The position numbers and the translations under genes were made by a program. Under the pieces are notes generated by a model. That model had not been told where the DNA came from and ran no database searches. It saw only the letters and a list, made by a program, of their open reading frames with translations. From Proteiniclasticum aestuarii (lineage in GTDB: Bacteria > Bacillota > Clostridia > Clostridiales > Clostridiaceae): a DNA stretch of 64,000 nucleotides. This document shows, in pieces, positions 50,739 to 58,422 of this stretch (its first letter is position 1; each line of letters opens with the position of its first letter). The DNA lies in assembly GCF_017368455.1 (NCBI RefSeq), contig NZ_JAFNJU010000005.1:124001-188000 (forward strand), given 5' to 3'.

Positions 50739-51902
50739 TCAGTTTCGCCTGGCTCTACTTCCTGCCAGTGAAGAAAGGATGAAAAAGAGCAGTCCGAACC
50801 CGAAGACGATGAGCATGAAATTGAAAACAGACTGCGTCTTGGCCTCCTGAAGGGTTCCGATGGAAGCGATTCTGTTGTTGGCGGTGACATACCAGTAGGT
50901 GGGTGTCACTCTTGCCATGGACAGAACGCCGCTGCCCAGAAGCTCCTGTGGAACGAAAACACCACTGATGAAAGATGGTCCAAGAGATACCACATTGCTC
51001 ACTGCGGAGATGGCATTTCTGCTTTTCAGAAGCGTTCCGATGAGAAAGCTCATTCCCATGGCAGTGAAAGCGAACACCACAGAATTTCCCATGTGCAGAA
51101 GGGTGCGCAGATCCAGGGTGCTTTGTGCATTCACGACGAAATAGGCTCCGTTTAAAACCACCCAGGTGAGGAGGGTGAACACACCAAGGGCCAGATACTT
51201 CTGCTGACTGATGTGCGCTCTCTTCAGTGGGGACACCTCGGTTCGCTCATAGAGATCCTTGTCTTTCCAGACCAGCATGATCAGGCTGGTGCCCAGGACC
51301 AGAATAGAGACCAGAGAATAGGACATGTAGTTGAAATAGAATTTCGCATATCCGTCTTCTTTCTGCTGGTTCTGACTCTTCACCTCTACCGGCGTTCTCT
51401 CTCTGAGGGCGGAGACGCTCTCTTCCACCAGGGCTTCTTCAGTGAGGGTCTCATCTGCCGCCAGGTACAGCGCTGCTGTTTGGAAGAAGCTGTTCACAGC
51501 CAGATCCGTGTAGGTGTTTCCTGCGCTGCCGGGGATGGTCTCAATTTCGAGCATCACTTCCTCCTGACCCATGAATTTCTCCGTGAAACCCTCAGGGATA
51601 CGGATCACATAGGTGACGACTCGGAAATAGAGCGCATCGCTGATGGTGTCCTCCTCGTCTTTCAGTTCTTTGATTTCGGCGGTTTCACGGAGGTTTTCGA
51701 TGAATCCGTTCACAAGAGGGGTATCTTCCTCGGCGAATACCGCCACAGGTGTCTTCACGGTTTCAAAGGAAGTGTATTCTTCCTCCTGCCGGCTTCCCTG
51801 GGAGGCGAACAGGAGAGAGAGTCCGAGAAAGATGCCGAGATAAATGAGAATGCTGGGATAATTTCTTTTCAGAACCTTCATGCTCACCTTAAATACTTGC
51901 AT
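50739..51902 (-). CDS. ABC-2 type exporter permease, second copy
   Basis: 387 residues of the YhgE/ABC-2 permease plan: a first membrane helix (about 16-32, SILIYLGIFLGLSLLFA), a large external domain (about 33-195), then five or six helices to the end. The external part begins VKTPVAVFAEEDTPLVNGF. It likely pairs with the permease encoded upstream and the ATPase to export a lipid, peptide or drug. Ribosome site GGAGGCG; its start overlaps the previous gene by 14 nt, showing coupling. Last gene of the leftward operon. Confidence 0.87.
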   Translation of the reverse strand: MQVFKVSMKVLKRNYPSILIYLGIFLGLSLLFASQGSRQEEEYTSFETVKTPVAVFAEEDTPLVNGFIENLRETAEIKELKDEEDTISDALYFRVVTYVIRIPEGFTEKFMGQEEVMLEIETIPGSAGNTYTDLAVNSFFQTAALYLAADETLTEEALVEESVSALRERTPVEVKSQNQQKEDGYAKFYFNYMSYSLVSILVLGTSLIMLVWKDKDLYERTEVSPLKRAHISQQKYLALGVFTLLTWVVLNGAYFVVNAQSTLDLRTLLHMGNSVVFAFTAMGMSFLIGTLLKSRNAISAVSNVVSLGPSFISGVFVPQELLGSGVLSMARVTPTYWYVTANNRIASIGTLQEAKTQSVFNFMLIVFGFGLLFFILSSLAGSRARRN

Positions 51903-53025
51903 ATTTTCGCCTCCTTAAGACCATGTAGGTGCCTAGACTGAACACGATAGTCATAACAAGAAGGATGAGGATGTTCATGACGTAACGGCCCAGATCTTCA
52001 AAGTAATACAGGGAGTAGAAGGAGTCCGTGATGAGATTGACGGGGTTTATATAGGCAAGAATCGGTGCCTTGTCATAGACGATGTATTTCATCTGGGCAT
52101 ACATCATGCCTGCCAGAAAGGACCCTGTCATGCTCACGGTGATGATGATGGCCACTTTGAGATTCTCTCCCTTTTTCACCAGAGAACTTACAAATGCACC
52201 GAATGAGATGCCCGTCATGGTGCCTACAAAGGTGGTGAGCACCAGGAGAAGCACGCGGTCTCCGAACTCGATGCCGAGAACGAATCTCAGAAACAGCAGA
52301 AGGATACTCATATTGACCATGAGGACCACATAGGAGGCGGTGGAGCTTGCAAGGAAGTCCTTCAGCTTATGAACAGGAGCCACGTTGATTCTGGCGGCTC
52401 TGTCGGAGATGTTGGCCTGGATGTCCGTCACTTCGTCCGCGCCGAAAAAGGCCCCATACATGCAGGCCATGGCGATAAGGGAATAGAAGTAGTTCAGGAC
52501 CTGGCTGGGCGGTGCTGTCGTCTTCTCCTTTTCCCGTGTGAAGTCTCTTTCCTCTTCCATGGCGGAAAAGACTGCCTCAAGAGCGGCCGGGTCCTGAGCA
52601 GTGACATCTTCAACGACGGCAAACCTCTGGTTGACGTTGTCCAGAAAAAGTCTCAGGATATTCTGGGAAAAGCCCGATGATTTCACATGGAGACGGATGG
52701 GGTTTTCAGCGGTGATATAGCCTCTGATCTTCCCTTCCTCCAGAAGCGCCTTCGCCTCGTCAAGAGGGACCTCGCTGAGTATGAGAAGGGGGTCTTCCCC
52801 CTCTGAAACTTCCTTCAGCACATCTTTCAGGAAGGGGTGATGCGCATAGGAATCATCCGTCACTACTGCTGCGGGAATGGGATCAAAGCCTTCGCTGGAA
52901 TCCAGATTCTGGAAAGCCAGATTGAAGAAGATGGAGAGAATGATGGGAAAGGCCAGGGTCCAGAATATCATCTCCTTCGTTCTCAGGAGTTTCTTCAGAC
53001 GGTATTTGAATAGATGTCCAAACAT
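51889..53025 (-). CDS. ABC-2 type exporter permease, first copy
   Basis: 378 residues with the same plan as its neighbour: helix at about 19-38 (IFWTLAFPIILSIFFNLAF), external domain (about 40-175) and a five-helix membrane part ending VMTIVFSLGTYMVLRRRK. The two permeases are diverged, so they probably form a heterodimer. It follows the ATPase gene by 11 bases with site GAGGTG. Confidence 0.87.
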   Translation of the reverse strand: MFGHLFKYRLKKLLRTKEMIFWTLAFPIILSIFFNLAFQNLDSSEGFDPIPAAVVTDDSYAHHPFLKDVLKEVSEGEDPLLILSEVPLDEAKALLEEGKIRGYITAENPIRLHVKSSGFSQNILRLFLDNVNQRFAVVEDVTAQDPAALEAVFSAMEEERDFTREKEKTTAPPSQVLNYFYSLIAMACMYGAFFGADEVTDIQANISDRAARINVAPVHKLKDFLASSTASYVVLMVNMSILLLFLRFVLGIEFGDRVLLLVLTTFVGTMTGISFGAFVSSLVKKGENLKVAIIITVSMTGSFLAGMMYAQMKYIVYDKAPILAYINPVNLITDSFYSLYYFEDLGRYVMNILILLVMTIVFSLGTYMVLRRRKYASI

Positions 53026-53036
53026 TTCATTTCACC

Positions 53037-53969
53037 TCAGTCCCGAAGCTCTTTGCCGGTGATTTCCAGAAATACGTCGTTCAAGGTAGGCATTTCCGAA
53101 TAGATGTTGGTGTAGCGGATGTCCTGATCTTTGAGAAAGGCCAGGGTCTTCTCCAGAATGCCGTTTTCCTCATCTGATTTCAGATGGACGGTATGCCCGC
53201 TCTGCTCGACGCTGTGCACACCAGGCAGATTTTTCAGAAGTTCGATCTGCACGGCGGTGATCTCTTCCGCTTCAAAGGAGACTTTCTTTCCCAGGTGAAT
53301 CATGGACTTCAGTTCCTCCCTTGTTCCTGTGGCGATGGCTTTCCCTTTGTCGATGATCATGATTCTGGAGCAGAGAGTTTCCACTTCCTCCATGTAGTGG
53401 GAAGTGTAGACAATGGTGGAGCCCTTTCTGTTGAGCTCCAGTATGCCTTCCAGGATCCTGTTTCTGCTTTGCGGATCCACCGCCACGGTGGGTTCATCCA
53501 AGAAAATCAGTTTCGGTTTGTGGGCGATGCCGCAGGCGATGTTCAGTCTGCGAAGCAGTCCCCCCGAGAGCTTCTTCGGAATGAACTTCCTGAATTCATC
53601 CAGGCCTGTGAAGGTGATGGCTTCATTTACAAGGTCCTTCCGCTCCTTCCTGTCCGGTACATAGAGACCGCAGAAATAGTCGACGTTCTCTTCAACGGTG
53701 AGCTCGGGAAAGACGGCCACATTCTGCATGACCACTCCGATGTCCTTTTTCAGATCATAGGATTCGGGCGTCATTTCCTGCCCGAAGATGCGGATGCTTC
53801 CCGCATCATAATGAAGCAGTGAAAGCATGCAGTTGATGGCGGTGGTCTTCCCGGAACCGTTGGGTCCCAGAAGACCGAAGACTTCTCCTTCTTCAATGGC
53901 GAGATTCAGATTGTCCAGGGCAAGCAGCTTCCCATAACTTTTCTTCAGATTTTCCACTTCGATGATCAT
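53037..53969 (-). CDS. ABC transporter ATP-binding protein for the ABC-2 permeases
   Basis: 310 residues. Walker A GPNGSGKTTAIN, Q-loop GVVMQNVAVFPEL, signature LSGGLLRRL, Walker B LIFLDEPTVAVD, His in IVYTSHYMEEV. A C-terminal extension (about 225-310) with FEAEEITAVQIELLKNL is common in drug- and bacteriocin-export ATPases such as DrrA/CcmA types. First gene of a three-gene exporter operon, divergent from a two-component system across 339 bases, so that system may control it (inference). Confidence 0.92.
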   Translation of the reverse strand: MIIEVENLKKSYGKLLALDNLNLAIEEGEVFGLLGPNGSGKTTAINCMLSLLHYDAGSIRIFGQEMTPESYDLKKDIGVVMQNVAVFPELTVEENVDYFCGLYVPDRKERKDLVNEAITFTGLDEFRKFIPKKLSGGLLRRLNIACGIAHKPKLIFLDEPTVAVDPQSRNRILEGILELNRKGSTIVYTSHYMEEVETLCSRIMIIDKGKAIATGTREELKSMIHLGKKVSFEAEEITAVQIELLKNLPGVHSVEQSGHTVHLKSDEENGILEKTLAFLKDQDIRYTNIYSEMPTLNDVFLEITGKELRD

Positions 53970-54308
53970 ATTGATTTTCCCCTTCCTGCTGTTAGGATTT
54001 TCACGTATATTATAGACTAAATAATCTGAATATGGGTTAAAATCAGATTAATTATTAGAAGATATCCAGAAGTGGATACATGATTATAATATGCATACTG
54101 ATTGAAAACGCCAGTACAGAGATGAGCGGAAACTTGATTTTTTAAATTTTAACAGATTATAATAAGTACAATCTATTAACAATTGCCCCGTTGCATGAAT
54201 TAATTGTGAAGTATATGATTTTAGTCTGAAAATCATATATCATGAAAGTAAGTAATGTTCATGAATCGTCATGAACAGGAATATCCAAAAAAGAGAGGGG
54301 ATTAAAAA
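53970..54308. promoter_or_regulatory. Divergent control region, exporter versus two-component system
   Basis: 339 AT-rich bases. Rightward promoter: -35 TTGATT (54134-54139), 18-nt spacer, -10 TATAAT (54158-54163). A perfect repeat GTTCATGA-N4-TCATGAAC (54257-54276) lies between this promoter and the regulator's start codon. No good leftward promoter was found; a TATAAT is present on the minus strand near 54013-54018. Confidence 0.55.
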
Positions 54309-54995
54309 ATGGAAGGTAAAATAGGAAAAATTCTGATTGTCGATGACGATGAGAACATAAGTGAAGTGCTGAAGATGTATCTGCAGAGCTCAGGCTATGA
54401 CATCAAGGTGGCAGGTGATGGCAAGGTTGCTCAGGAAGTATTTGTGGACTATAAGCCGGACCTTGTGCTTCTGGATATCATGCTGCCTTATATCGATGGA
54501 GTGGATGTGCTGAAGTGGATCAGAAAAGACTATGAAACACCGGTCATCATGCTCACAGCCAAAGGTGACACCTTTGACAAGGTGCTGGGACTGGAACTGG
54601 GCGCAGATGACTATATGGTGAAACCTTTTGAGCCGAAAGAAGTGGTGGCCCGTGTCAAGGCTGTCATGAGAAGGTTCAATACCGACGGCGGCGGCAAGGA
54701 AGTGCTGAACTTCCCTGAGCTGAACGTGGATGTGAATTCCTACAATGTGGTCTACAAGGGACAGGATGTGAAGATGCCGCCGAAGGAATTCGAACTTCTT
54801 TATCATCTGGCCTCCAACAAGAACAGGGTGTTCACAAGAGAACAGCTGCTCTGCGAGGTCTGGGGCTACGACTATCCTGGAGACTCCAGAACCGTGGATG
54901 TGCACATCAAGAGACTCAGAGAAAAACTTCATGGCGGTCCCAACTGGCAGCTGGAAACTGTGTGGGGCGTAGGATACAAGTTTGAAGTCAAATAA
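54309..54995 (+). CDS. OmpR/PhoB-family response regulator (second system)
   Basis: 228 residues. Receiver domain with DDD near the start (VDDDENISEV), phospho-acceptor in LVLLDIMLPYIDG, MLTAKGD and MVKPFEPKEV; C-terminal winged helix (about 130-228) ending WGVGYKFEVK. Followed 15 bases later by its kinase and then an HtrA-like gene, an order resembling WalRK...HtrA or CssRS/HtrA systems. Ribosome site GAGAGGGG precedes the ATG. Confidence 0.93.
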   Translation: MEGKIGKILIVDDDENISEVLKMYLQSSGYDIKVAGDGKVAQEVFVDYKPDLVLLDIMLPYIDGVDVLKWIRKDYETPVIMLTAKGDTFDKVLGLELGADDYMVKPFEPKEVVARVKAVMRRFNTDGGGKEVLNFPELNVDVNSYNVVYKGQDVKMPPKEFELLYHLASNKNRVFTREQLLCEVWGYDYPGDSRTVDVHIKRLREKLHGGPNWQLETVWGVGYKFEVK

Positions 54996-55010
54996 GAAGG
55001 GGTTAGGAAC

Positions 55011-56420
55011 ATGAAAAACAGTTCTCTAGTTACAAAACTGGTAGCCACCTTCGCACTGGTGGTCACCATTGGTTATGTATTGATAGCTGTTGTTCTTTCC
55101 ATGTGGTTCCAAAGTTATTTTCTGGAAAAAAACAGAGAGGATCTGGAGGAGACGACAGCGCTGGCCTCCCCCAGTGTTCCTTTGTATCTGAATAAGGAAA
55201 TTGATGATACGGAGCTGCTTCGTAACCTGTCTCTGATCAAAGGGGTTGAAAAAGGGGATATTCTTCTGGTGGATGCCTCGGGATATATTTTCTTTGTGAC
55301 CAACGAGGCTTATGACAGCCTTGTTTTCACGAGGTTCAACTTTCCGGACAGAGACCGGCTGGTAGAGGGCAATTCCATTGAAATCAATGGGGAAATAAAT
55401 CCCATAACCAATGAGGAGATGTCATTATTCATAAAACCGGTGCGATCGGGCATGAGCTATCAGGGCGCCATTGTTGTCTATACGCCGCTGGAGACCATCA
55501 GGGAACCGCTGAATGACATCTATGTGAGAATATGGACCATCACGGCCACGGCGGTGCTTCTTTCTGTGATTCTCATCTACTACATCGCACAGAGGATGCT
55601 CTTCAAGCCCCTGGCGGAGCTGAATACCATCGCCAGGAAAATCTCCAAAGGTGAAGTCACCCAGAGAGTGCTGGTCACATCCACCGATGAGATCGGACAG
55701 CTTTCCGAGTCCTTCAACAGCATGGCGGAGTCCCTGGAACAGACAGACAAGAACAGGCGAGACTTTTTGTCCAACATCTCCCATGAACTGCGATCACCCA
55801 TCACCTCCATGAGAGGATTCATTGCGGGCATTCTGGATGGAATCATTCCCATGGACAAGGAGAAATATTATCTGAAGATCGTCTATGATGAAATACAGAG
55901 ACTCACAAGACTGGTCAACGATCTTCTGGATCTCTCCGCCATGGAATCGGGAAAGTTTTCTTTCAAGCTCACGGAGCTGGATATCAATGAAATCGTGAAA
56001 GTCTGCATCAGAAGATTCGAGACGAAGATCGACGATAAGGGCCTGAAGGTGAATGTGACCCTGGAAGGGGACCATCTTTATGCGGCAGGAGATCGCGACA
56101 GACTGATTCAGGTCATCACGAATCTGGTGGATAATTCCATCAAGCACTGCCCGGACAACGGCAACATCAGAATTCAGACCAAGAGCAAAGGCAAGAAAGT
56201 CCATGTCAGTGTCTATAATGATGGTACACCGATCCCTGAGGGAGATATGAAGTACATCTGGGACAGATTCTACAAGGGTGATAAATCGAGAACCAACAAA
56301 GTATCCACAGGTCTGGGACTGCCTATTGTCAGAAACATCATCACGCAGTTCGGTGAAGATATCTGGGTGGAAAACAAAGGCCAGGGTGTCCTGTTCACCT
56401 TCACGCTGAGCATGACCTAG
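55011..56420 (+). CDS. Sensor histidine kinase (second system)
   Basis: 469 residues. Helix one about 10-32, external sensor (about 33-170), helix two about 175-197 (TITATAVLLSVILIYYIAQ), HAMP domain (about 195-250, FKPLAELNTIARKISKG), H-box FLSNISHELRSPITSMRGF, N-box QVITNLVDNSIKH, and G-box STGLGLPIVRNI. There is no PAS domain, unlike WalK. It shares an operon with the regulator and the HtrA-like protein, whose ribosome site overlaps its stop. Confidence 0.93.
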   Translation: MKNSSLVTKLVATFALVVTIGYVLIAVVLSMWFQSYFLEKNREDLEETTALASPSVPLYLNKEIDDTELLRNLSLIKGVEKGDILLVDASGYIFFVTNEAYDSLVFTRFNFPDRDRLVEGNSIEINGEINPITNEEMSLFIKPVRSGMSYQGAIVVYTPLETIREPLNDIYVRIWTITATAVLLSVILIYYIAQRMLFKPLAELNTIARKISKGEVTQRVLVTSTDEIGQLSESFNSMAESLEQTDKNRRDFLSNISHELRSPITSMRGFIAGILDGIIPMDKEKYYLKIVYDEIQRLTRLVNDLLDLSAMESGKFSFKLTELDINEIVKVCIRRFETKIDDKGLKVNVTLEGDHLYAAGDRDRLIQVITNLVDNSIKHCPDNGNIRIQTKSKGKKVHVSVYNDGTPIPEGDMKYIWDRFYKGDKSRTNKVSTGLGLPIVRNIITQFGEDIWVENKGQGVLFTFTLSMT

Positions 56421-56429
56421 GAGTGTAAT

Positions 56430-57641
56430 ATGGAAGAGAATAAGAATCGTGACAAGGAAAATAGTGTAGAGCAGGATGTTCTGAAAGAGCAGACAAGAAC
56501 AGGAGAAATCAAATACAGGCAGGACCAGAGATCAAGAATCAGAGGCGGAGTCCTCCAGTTCATATCCTTATCGGTCTTGGTGGTACTGATTTCTTTTCTG
56601 ACGGCCACTTTCGTGGCGAGAAGAATCCATTCGGACGCCTTCGTCATAGACGATAACAGCGATTTCGCCCAGGTGCTGAGAAAGTCTCTGGATAATTTCG
56701 AAAGCTCCTTCTATGACAGAACGAAGATCAGAGAGGTCTATGCGGATCTCTCCACTTCTCTTGTAGGTGTCACAAACAACCCGGAGCTTTTTTATGAAGA
56801 TGCCTATGACAATGTCTATACTGGGGTCGTCATGAACGTGCAGGGATATATTCTTGTGCCTTATGGTGCAGTGGAAAATGCGGAAGAAATGATCTACGTC
56901 AGAACGGACAGAGACAACGACAGAATTTATCAGGCGGAGCTCATCGGGCGGGATGCGACCATCGGTGTAGCGCTGATTCGTGTGGAGAACATCGGTCTCA
57001 GACCTCCGAACTTCTCTGATTCCACCACCGTGCGTACTGCCCAGAGCGTCATCGCCATGGGCAATCCCTTCGGAGAAAGCGAACGCGGTACAGTGACCTT
57101 CGGTGTCATCTCCACGGTGAACAAAGCCTTTCACACCACCACCTATGATGAGCGGGAAGTGAAGGTCTATGCAATCGAAACCGACGCCATCCTCAATCAT
57201 GGAAACAACGGCGGGGTCCTTGTGAACATGGAAGGTGAAGTGGTGGGCATCAATAGCCTGAGACTGACGGAAGGGCTTCAGAGCGGCCTTGGCGCTGCCA
57301 TAACATCCAATGAGGCAAGAAGCATCACCCGATCCTTCATCAACACAGGAGAAGAGCTGCTGCCGTTCATCGGTGTCTTCGGGGATGTGATCACGGATAT
57401 TCCGGAGATCGGAACAGGCTTCTATGTGCAGAGAATCGCGCCGGAGGGAACAGCGGACCGAGCAGGACTGCGGCCCACGGATATCATTCTCAGCATCGAC
57501 GGGAATCCCATCGAGACAGCTACCACGTTGGATGAGTACATCAAGAACAAAAAAGTGGGCGACATCGTGAAGATCCGTTATCAGAGAGTGAATGAGATCA
57601 TTGAAGTGGATGCCACGCTCTACGGCACCGCAGTAGACTAA
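56430..57641 (+). CDS. HtrA-like membrane protein with PDZ domain, catalytic triad lost
   Basis: 403 residues: charged cytoplasmic N-terminus (1-42), one membrane helix (about 43-66), trypsin-like domain (about 100-300) and PDZ domain (about 310-398; ADRAGLRPTDIILSIDGNPI). Aligned by eye with HtrA/DegP, the catalytic His is Gly146 (GYILVPYGAVEN for GYIVTNNHVV), the Asp is Gly179 (TIGVAL for TTDLAV) and the Ser is Asn260 (HGNNGGV for PGNSGGP). All three being replaced, with the fold's flanking residues kept, indicates a pseudoprotease, probably a chaperone or sensor partner of the two-component system. Site TAGGAG overlaps the kinase stop. Confidence 0.88.
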   Translation: MEENKNRDKENSVEQDVLKEQTRTGEIKYRQDQRSRIRGGVLQFISLSVLVVLISFLTATFVARRIHSDAFVIDDNSDFAQVLRKSLDNFESSFYDRTKIREVYADLSTSLVGVTNNPELFYEDAYDNVYTGVVMNVQGYILVPYGAVENAEEMIYVRTDRDNDRIYQAELIGRDATIGVALIRVENIGLRPPNFSDSTTVRTAQSVIAMGNPFGESERGTVTFGVISTVNKAFHTTTYDEREVKVYAIETDAILNHGNNGGVLVNMEGEVVGINSLRLTEGLQSGLGAAITSNEARSITRSFINTGEELLPFIGVFGDVITDIPEIGTGFYVQRIAPEGTADRAGLRPTDIILSIDGNPIETATTLDEYIKNKKVGDIVKIRYQRVNEIIEVDATLYGTAVD

Positions 57642-57651
57642 ATAAAGTATG

Positions 57652-57684
57652 AGGAAGGGGCTTGTAACAGTCCCTTCTTTTGAT
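57652..57684 (+). terminator. Weak terminator of the two-component/HtrA-like operon
   Basis: GAAGGGG pairs with TCCCTTC around 10 nt, then TTTTG. Confidence 0.5.
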
Positions 57685-57752
57685 GTAAACTATGAGGCTA
57701 AAGGGAAATAAAAGGCTGCTCCTGTGTAAAACATTCAAAATGGAAGCCGCAC

Positions 57753-57781
57753 TTAGCAAAAACCCGTAAAGATAGTATAAT
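57753..57781 (+). promoter_or_regulatory. Promoter of pth-mfd
   Basis: -35 TTAGCA (57753-57758), 17-nt spacer, -10 TATAAT (57776-57781). Confidence 0.6.
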
Positions 57782-57846
57782 AAGAAAAACAGGGAATCAC
57801 GCTCGAAGAGAAGATTCCTCGTATTTTCACGTTCAGGAGGTTAAAC

Positions 57847-58413
57847 ATGTATCTAATAGCAGGACTTGGCAATCCAGGAAAAGATTACGAACATACAAGA
57901 CACAACGCAGGATTTATGGTCCTGGACAGGCTTGCGGACAAGCTTGGCATACAGTTTGACAGAAATAAATTCAAAGGTAAAGTGGCGGAAGGAAGGATCG
58001 GCAGCGAGAAGGTGGTACTTCTGAAACCCCAGACATACATGAACCTATCGGGAGAAAGCATCAGAGAAGCAGCAGACTTCTACAAGCTACTGCCGGAAGA
58101 AGTGCTTGTGGTCTTTGATGATGTGAGCCTGGAAGTGGGCAAGATCCGGATCAGAAAAAAAGGCAGCGCCGGAGGACATAACGGCATCAAGTCCACCATC
58201 CTCCATCTGACGACGGAAAACTTCCCGAGGGTCAAAGTAGGCGTGGGTGCGCCGAAGCAGGATATGGTGAAGCATGTGCTTGGAAAGTTCACGGAAGAAG
58301 AAGTACAGAGGATGGACCAGAGTCTCTCTGCGTCCAGGGATGCCGTCATCGCCATTCTGGAGAACGGAATTGACTCAGCCATCAGTGAATACAACGGATT
58401 TATAGCGGAGTAG
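57847..58413 (+). CDS. pth: Peptidyl-tRNA hydrolase
   Basis: 188 residues. Recycles peptidyl-tRNAs dropped by ribosomes. Opening LIAGLGNPGKDYEHTRHNAGFMVLD contains the catalytic His and the Asn of the active site; LLKPQTYMNLSGES and GSAGGHNGIKS are diagnostic. Ribosome site CAGGAGG. It precedes mfd by 9 bases, as in Bacillus, where spoVG-glmU-prs-ctc-pth-mfd is the order; ctc is absent here. Confidence 0.97.
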   Translation: MYLIAGLGNPGKDYEHTRHNAGFMVLDRLADKLGIQFDRNKFKGKVAEGRIGSEKVVLLKPQTYMNLSGESIREAADFYKLLPEEVLVVFDDVSLEVGKIRIRKKGSAGGHNGIKSTILHLTTENFPRVKVGVGAPKQDMVKHVLGKFTEEEVQRMDQSLSASRDAVIAILENGIDSAISEYNGFIAE

Positions 58414-58422
58414 GTGAAATAG

